Source: DATIJC01 sp035479015 (lineage in GTDB: Bacteria; Patescibacteriota; Microgenomatia; UBA1400; UBA12028). From it: a stretch of 19,174 nt of DNA. The notes under the pieces are model-generated. The model did no database searches. It saw only the letters and a program-made list of their open reading frames with translations, and was not told where the DNA came from. The translations under genes and the position numbers were made by a program. Below are positions 15,461 to 19,174 of the stretch, piece by piece. Where the stretch lies: assembly GCA_035479015.1 (NCBI GenBank), contig DATIJC010000007.1, positions 1 to 19,174 on the forward strand. Reading direction: 5' to 3'. Each line of letters starts with the position of its first letter. Position 1 is the first letter of the stretch.

Positions 15461-16098
15461 ATTTCTACAAAATTATTTAGACCAAATTCAAAATAACGGT
15501 GTATGAGCTGGACATGCAAGGGCTTTGCAAGTTTTTGTAATGATTCCTTCGTGAAGTAATTTTTGTGCTCATCAATTTCGCGCGCGGACAGGATGCCGAT
15601 ATAGTGAGCTAAGAACTCTAGGAGTTTTTGAGCTCCGGGTGTGGGCGTAGTGACGACGATTTTTCCATCGGGACTTAAATGCTTGATTGCAAATTTAAGC
15701 AGAGACTTTGGATCATCGACGTGTTCCAAGACCGCGTGCATGACAATGACGTCAAATTTTTGGCTGATAGCCGACTCTTCAAAAGTTGCTTTGCGTATCT
15801 CGTAGCCTTTTCCTTTTTTGGGAATGATTAGTGGGTCGATACCAACATAACGAAAGTGATCTCTGGCGACTATTTTTAAGAATTTGTAGTACAAGATATC
15901 TTGTCCACAGCCGATGTCCAAAACCCATGCTGTCTTTTTTTCCGAAAGTATTGAGTGGACTGTTTGATAGGTTGCAAGAAACCGAAACAGGCGTGCCCAC
16001 TTTTCCAGCAGAGGCTCGTTAGGTAAAGAGATTAAAATAGGTAATCTCAAGTACGGCACGAAGTCCATCCAAAAACCCGATTTTTTTGCCTTCTGCAT
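15433..16098 (-). CDS. Class I SAM-dependent methyltransferase with a repeat-encoded C-terminus
   Basis: A 221-residue methyltransferase. Motif I is 'VLDIGCGQDILYY' (59-71), followed by 'YVGIDPLI' (84-91) with the acidic residue at the end of strand 2, 'FDVIVMHAVLEHVDDP' (115-130), and 'LSPDGKIVVTTPTP' (141-154). This is the Methyltransf_11/23 layout, seen in enzymes that methylate sugars or lipid intermediates. I chose ATG 16098 because AAGGA lies seven bases upstream; an in-frame TTG at 16131 and an ATG at 16068 are alternatives. The gene overlaps the upstream GT2 gene by 80 bases in another frame, within the conserved C-terminus of that enzyme. The last eight residues (CHSGKGGD) are encoded by the palindromic repeat and are probably not part of the original protein. 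It is the third gene of the epimerase operon. Confidence 0.88.
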   Translation of the reverse strand: MQKAKKSGFWMDFVPYLRLPILISLPNEPLLEKWARLFRFLATYQTVHSILSEKKTAWVLDIGCGQDILYYKFLKIVARDHFRYVGIDPLIIPKKGKGYEIRKATFEESAISQKFDVIVMHAVLEHVDDPKSLLKFAIKHLSPDGKIVVTTPTPGAQKLLEFLAHYIGILSAREIDEHKNYFTKESLQKLAKPLHVQLIHRYFEFGLNNFVEICHSGKGGD

Positions 16099-16729
16099 AT
16101 GTCCGTCCTTGATAGGTGATACCGACTTCAAAAAAACGAACGTGTTTCAACTTTGCTACTTTTGCCGTAAGTTCAGGCTCGATACCAAAACGATTGCTTA
16201 CTAAACTTGGCAGAATGCTCTCGAGTACATTCTTGTGGAATACTTTATACCCGCACTCCATGTCAGAGATATTGATATTAGTGAGCAGGTTAGAGTAAAA
16301 CGTCAGGGCTTGATTTGCAACATGGTGCGAGAAGTAGATGACCCGCCTGGGCTCACTGCCACGGAAACGGGATCCATAGACCACGTCAGCCCGGCTCTCA
16401 AAGAAAGGTTCCAAGAGTTTGGGGTAGTCTTTGGGTGAGTACTCGGTATCAGCATCTTGAATCAAGATAATATCTCCCTTAGCCCGGGCAAATCCGGACC
16501 GAAGCGCGGCACCTTTCCCGCGGTTTTTTCGGTGGGAGACAACTGTGATTCCCTTTATTTTCTTCAAGATCCTGCGGGTGGTGTCAGAAGACGCGTCATC
16601 CACCACAATGATTTGCTTGCGCAGGCGCATGGTATTGGCGTGTTTTACCATGGAAAGGATCGCCGGCAGGGTAGCGGCCTCGTTGTACGTGGGGACAATT
16701 ATGGATATCGTTTTGGGAATTCTACGCAT
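16019..16729 (-). CDS. DPM1-like GT2 glycosyltransferase without membrane anchor
   Basis: A 236-residue GT2 close in style to dolichol-phosphate-mannose or polyprenyl-phosphate-glucose synthases. 'SIIVPTYNEAATLP' (9-22), 'IVVDDASSDTT' (41-51, D45), 'ILIQDADTEYSP' (88-99, D92-x-D94), 'SDMECGYKVF' (155-164) and 'GRTYAEGKKIG' (208-218) are all present. Unlike the GtrB-like enzyme at 483-1418 there are no C-terminal membrane helices, so it is the short soluble form. It would make a polyprenyl-phosphate hexose for the membrane glycosyltransferases. The ATG at 16729 starts 10 bases after the epimerase stop; a TTG at 16765 would overlap the epimerase and is less likely. Its 3' end overlaps the methyltransferase gene by 80 bases. 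DNA here is clearly richer in GC than in the 8-14 kb part of the window. Confidence 0.92.
   Translation of the reverse strand: MRRIPKTISIIVPTYNEAATLPAILSMVKHANTMRLRKQIIVVDDASSDTTRRILKKIKGITVVSHRKNRGKGAALRSGFARAKGDIILIQDADTEYSPKDYPKLLEPFFESRADVVYGSRFRGSEPRRVIYFSHHVANQALTFYSNLLTNINISDMECGYKVFHKNVLESILPSLVSNRFGIEPELTAKVAKLKHVRFFEVGITYQGRTYAEGKKIGFLDGLRAVLEITYFNLFT
16106..16110 (-). promoter_or_regulatory. Shine-Dalgarno deciding the methyltransferase start
   Basis: AAGGA on the minus strand, seven bases before the ATG at 16098, inside the coding sequence of the upstream GT2. No comparable site precedes the TTG at 16131 or the ATG at 16068. Confidence 0.5.
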
Positions 16730-16739
16730 GCCTCGGAAT

Positions 16740-17711
16740 TTATCCCAGAGAGGCAAAATATGCAAGGGTTTCCTTGAGTCCGGCCTCGATTTTGACCTGC
16801 GGAACCCAATTTAAGAGTGTTTTTGCCTTTGAAATGTCGGGTTGGCGCCGACGTGGATCATCCGCGCGCGCCTCTTTGTATTGGAGTGTTGCCTTCTTGC
16901 CCAATTGAGCCTCAATCATATGTACTAGATCCAGCATGCTTTGCTCTTGCGGGTTACCCAAATTTACGGTTTCACCCCGGCAATCAGGTGAGGCCATAAA
17001 AAGCGAAATTCCGGCTACAAGGTCTGACACAAAGCAGTATGAGCGTGTCTGCTTGCCATCTCCGTACAGAGTAATGGGTTCATTTTTGAGCATTCTGACA
17101 CAAAACTCCACGAGGGAGCGGCCGTCATTGGGATCCATGCGGGGGCCGTATGTATTGAAGATGCGGATGATACGCGTGTCCATATTAAAAGACCGCAAAA
17201 ATACGCCACAGACTGTCTCACCCAGGCGCTTGGCCTCGTCATACATAGACCGAATGCCGTTGGGATTGACGTTGCCAAAGTAGGTTTCTTTCTGCGGATG
17301 CTCGAGAGGGTCACCATAGATTTCGGAGGTGCTGGCAAATAAGAAACGGGCTGTGGGGTGTTTTTCTTTCAAGTAGGTGAGTAAAAGGTGAGTGCCATAG
17401 GAATTCACGAGGTATGTCTCCACTGGGTGGGCTTGGTATCCTGGTGGACTGGCAGGAGAAGCGAGATGGAACACTAGATCCAAAGTTGAGAGTTGAGAGT
17501 TGAGAGTTGAAAAACCTTGATTAACATCTGCTTCGATGAAGGTGAAGTTCGGGTGATTTTTGATATGGGCGATATTGTCGGCTCGTCCGGAGATGAAGTT
17601 ATCTAAGCCGATGACTTTTGCACCATTTGCTAAGAGAGCATCACATAGGTGCGATCCAATGAATCCTGCTGCCCCCGTCACGAGGACGGTTTTTCCTTGA
17701 TAAAAATCCAT
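16740..17711 (-). CDS. uxs: UDP-glucuronate decarboxylase (UDP-xylose synthase)-like epimerase
   Basis: A 323-residue extended short-chain dehydrogenase. The NAD-binding 'VTGAAGFIGSHL' (11-22) is followed by 'FHLASPASPPGYQAHPVET' (81-99), 'STSEIYGDPLEHPQ' (127-140), 'GNVNPNGIRSMYDEAKR' (146-162, Y157 and K161), 'RIFNTYGPRM' (183-192), 'YGDGKQTRSYCFVSDLV' (216-232) and 'DDPRRRQPDISKA' (284-296). This is the signature of UDP-xylose synthase, which oxidises UDP-glucuronate at C4, decarboxylates it and reduces it to UDP-xylose; related dTDP/GDP enzymes are less likely. Residues about 66-77 (FSTLNSQLSTLD) come from a 7-bp tandem repeat and lengthen a loop. The ATG at 17711 directly follows an extended -10 box; the upstream TTG at 17738 is less likely. 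It is the first gene of an operon with the GT2 and methyltransferase. Confidence 0.88.
   Translation of the reverse strand: MDFYQGKTVLVTGAAGFIGSHLCDALLANGAKVIGLDNFISGRADNIAHIKNHPNFTFIEADVNQGFSTLNSQLSTLDLVFHLASPASPPGYQAHPVETYLVNSYGTHLLLTYLKEKHPTARFLFASTSEIYGDPLEHPQKETYFGNVNPNGIRSMYDEAKRLGETVCGVFLRSFNMDTRIIRIFNTYGPRMDPNDGRSLVEFCVRMLKNEPITLYGDGKQTRSYCFVSDLVAGISLFMASPDCRGETVNLGNPQEQSMLDLVHMIEAQLGKKATLQYKEARADDPRRRQPDISKAKTLLNWVPQVKIEAGLKETLAYFASLG
17484..17510. repeat. 7-bp tandem repeat inside the epimerase gene
   Basis: AGTTGAG occurs three full times (17484-17504), followed by six bases of a fourth copy. On the coding (minus) strand it reads as repeated CTCAACT and encodes STLNSQLSTL. Seven is not a multiple of three, so gain or loss of one unit would shift the reading frame. 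Confidence 0.85.
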
Positions 17712-17717
17712 GAGCCG

Positions 17718-17726
17718 ATGATAGCA
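17718..17726 (-). promoter_or_regulatory. Extended -10 promoter for the epimerase operon, leaderless
   Basis: On the minus strand TGC-TATCAT (five of six matches to TATAAT plus TGN) lies exactly six bases before the ATG at 17711, so the mRNA should begin at the start codon. No Shine-Dalgarno precedes this ATG. Confidence 0.5.
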
Positions 17727-17757
17727 AAATTCTGGCAATTTTGATACGCTGGAGTAG

Positions 17758-19174
17758 ATGAAAAAGTTCGCGGTTTTTTGCCTTCTCTCACTAGCTCTTT
17801 TCCTTCCTCAGGGTGTATTCGCCTATACCACGAACATGTCAGCTTCGGTTGTCATTGGCCAGCCGGATTTTACAAGTTCTTCAACTGGTTTAACGGCATC
17901 AACTCTTAACTTAGGAATAGGATCGCTTGCATCTGATGGAAGGAGGCTGATAGTAGCCGACGCAAGTAATAATAGAGTACTAATCTGGAATACAATTCCA
18001 ACAACAAATGGAGTAGCCGCAGACGTAGTGGTGGGACAAGCCGATTTCACTTCAGGTTCGGTAAATCAGGGTGGATCTACAGGACCCAATACGTTAAATA
18101 ATCCCTTTGGAGTTGAAACGGATGGTACACGGTTGTTCATAGCAGATAAAAGTAATGCAAGAGTTTTAATATTTAATAGAATACCTACTTCAAATAATGC
18201 TTCAGCGGATTTGGTTATCGGTCAGACTGATTTCACGACCACTACAGCAGCTATTAGCCAGACCAAGCTTACATTTCCATCTAACATATCGTATGACAGT
18301 GCTTCCGGTAAACTCCTGATCCTTGATCAACTTAGCAATTCTACAAACGGAGGTGGAAGAATATTAATTTATAATACTGTACCAAACACTAATGGTGCCG
18401 CAGCAGATGTAGTTGTGGGTCAACCTGATTTTACATCGGGTTCCGCTGTCTGCTCTGCAGCAACAGCAAGCACAATATGTCCACAAATAGGCAAGGTGAG
18501 AATTCTCGATAGAAAACTAGTATTACCTGATTTTAATAACAATAGGGTGCTCATATGGAATAGCGTCCCGACAGTTAACGGAGCTTCGGCAGACGTTGTC
18601 ATAGGCCAGCCTAATATGACGAGCGGTGCAATCAATCAAGGTGGCTCGATAGCAGCAAACAATATGCGTGGTCCAGTGGACGCTTTGTTTGATGGTCGAA
18701 GACTCTTTATTTCGGATTCAGTAAATGACAGTAGGGTGCTGATCTATAACAGTGGCATACCGTCTTCAAACAACGCCACAGCAGATGTTGTCATAGGTCA
18801 GCCCAATCTAACTTCCGTTGGTACGAATCAAGGTGGGAATGCAGCTGCCAATACGCTCAGTAGGCCGAGAACTATGGCTCTGGTAGATAATAAACTCATC
18901 GTCTCAGACAGTGGAGCCAATAACCGCATCCTGATTTACACCAACCTCGTCCGTGGTCCAGGTTTGTCTCTCGCTGGTTCTCCTACTCGTCAATACGACA
19001 ACATCTTCCGTCAGTTTGGGACAGCTATTAGTGATCCTCTGTATGTCATCCATTCGGTAGAGTACTCTGTCAATGGAGGGTCATTTAGTAGTGCTGTCCC
19101 TACTGACGGAACCTTTGATGGAACTCGGGAAGACTTCCATTTGGACTTTGATCCTAGTAGTGGTGGAACAATGT
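17758..19174 (+). CDS. Secreted NHL-type beta-propeller protein (3' end outside window)
   Basis: An open frame from ATG 17758 to the window edge, 472 residues, with no stop in the window. Residues 1-22 are a Sec signal peptide (KK, hydrophobic core, 'VFA' cleavage). Six 'ADVVIGQPDFTS'-like segments follow, with the glycine at residues 34, 93, 155, 221, 283 and 347, a period of 59-66 residues. The units carry 'LFIADKSNARVLIFN'-type strands of NHL beta-propellers, so a six-bladed propeller outside the membrane is expected. From about residue 398 the repeats stop and a different region begins ('DPLYVIHSVEYSVNGG'), probably an Ig-like or anchoring domain of a large surface protein. GGAG lies three bases before the ATG. 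It diverges from the epimerase gene across 46 bases. Such proteins bind ligands or other proteins; nothing indicates an enzyme. Partner and function are unknown. Confidence 0.88.
   Translation, partial: MKKFAVFCLLSLALFLPQGVFAYTTNMSASVVIGQPDFTSSSTGLTASTLNLGIGSLASDGRRLIVADASNNRVLIWNTIPTTNGVAADVVVGQADFTSGSVNQGGSTGPNTLNNPFGVETDGTRLFIADKSNARVLIFNRIPTSNNASADLVIGQTDFTTTTAAISQTKLTFPSNISYDSASGKLLILDQLSNSTNGGGRILIYNTVPNTNGAAADVVVGQPDFTSGSAVCSAATASTICPQIGKVRILDRKLVLPDFNNNRVLIWNSVPTVNGASADVVIGQPNMTSGAINQGGSIAANNMRGPVDALFDGRRLFISDSVNDSRVLIYNSGIPSSNNATADVVIGQPNLTSVGTNQGGNAAANTLSRPRTMALVDNKLIVSDSGANNRILIYTNLVRGPGLSLAGSPTRQYDNIFRQFGTAISDPLYVIHSVEYSVNGGSFSSAVPTDGTFDGTREDFHLDFDPSSGGTM

Noticed and set aside
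17742..17757. Extended -10 for the propeller gene at 17758 (TGA-TACGCT)
   Set aside because: The hexamer matches the consensus at only three of six positions and the spacing to the ATG is seven rather than six; GGAG before the ATG may instead be a ribosome site. Too weak to list as a promoter.
17823..18635. Minus-strand open frames opposite the propeller repeats
   Set aside because: They mirror the repeat units of the real plus-strand gene and repeat among themselves for that reason.
1..19174. Possible recoding of TGA as an amino acid, as in some Candidate Phyla Radiation lineages
   Set aside because: At least four genes end cleanly in TGA at expected protein ends, three of them in ATGA overlaps with the next gene, and no conserved domain needs read-through of TGA.
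1..19174. tRNA, rRNA, CRISPR arrays, transposases or integrase genes
   Set aside because: Intergenic space is nearly absent and none of the reading frames or gaps shows the relevant sequences; the only mobile-looking DNA is the short palindromic repeats.

Overview
The window looks like part of a cell-surface polysaccharide locus from an uncultured, fairly AT-rich bacterium. I infer a member of the Candidate Phyla Radiation (Patescibacteria). The basis is the pile-up of large GT-C-like membrane glycosyltransferases, a secreted NHL-propeller protein with 'ADVVIGQPDFTS' repeats, near-leaderless starts, and short palindromic repeats intruding into coding ends. This is an inference from gene style: no rRNA or other marker gene is present. 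TGA works as a normal stop, since several genes end in ATGA overlaps, so a code-25 lineage (Gracilibacteria/Absconditabacteria) is unlikely.

Layout. 1-2951 (+): the 3' part of a SAM methyltransferase, a GtrB-like polyprenyl-phosphate glycosyltransferase, and an unusual HD-like/histidine-phosphatase fusion. 2962-4669 (-): a split transketolase, N subunit then C subunit. 4734-6524 (+): a GT-C-like membrane glycosyltransferase. 6521-9359 (-): a GT-C-like protein with a C-terminal beta domain, followed by an ABC-2 polysaccharide exporter permease. 9384-15346 (+): a tight four-gene operon of a GT2 with an inserted beta domain, a GT4 with an inserted beta domain, and two more GT-C-like membrane proteins. 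15433-17711 (-): UDP-xylose synthase-like epimerase, a dolichol-phosphate-mannose-synthase-like GT2, and a SAM methyltransferase. 17758-end (+): a secreted NHL beta-propeller protein that runs out of the window. Genes are packed almost without gaps. The largest gap, 15347-15432, is filled by a palindromic repeat, and no stretch over 300 bases lacks a gene.

How it may work (inference): UDP-xylose synthase and perhaps the split transketolase supply or remodel pentose-type sugars. The GT2/GT4 enzymes assemble a glycan on a lipid carrier. The GtrB/DPM-like GT2s charge polyprenyl phosphate with single sugars, which the four GT-C-like membrane enzymes transfer outside the membrane. Methyltransferases cap or decorate, and the ABC-2 permease exports with an ATPase encoded elsewhere.

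Most unusual points: three proteins that appear to share the same kind of extra jelly-roll-like domain; palindromic repeats forming the end of one protein and the start of another; a 7-bp tandem repeat inside the epimerase gene that could slip out of frame; extended -10 promoters placed exactly six bases before start codons; and the HD-like/phosphatase fusion.
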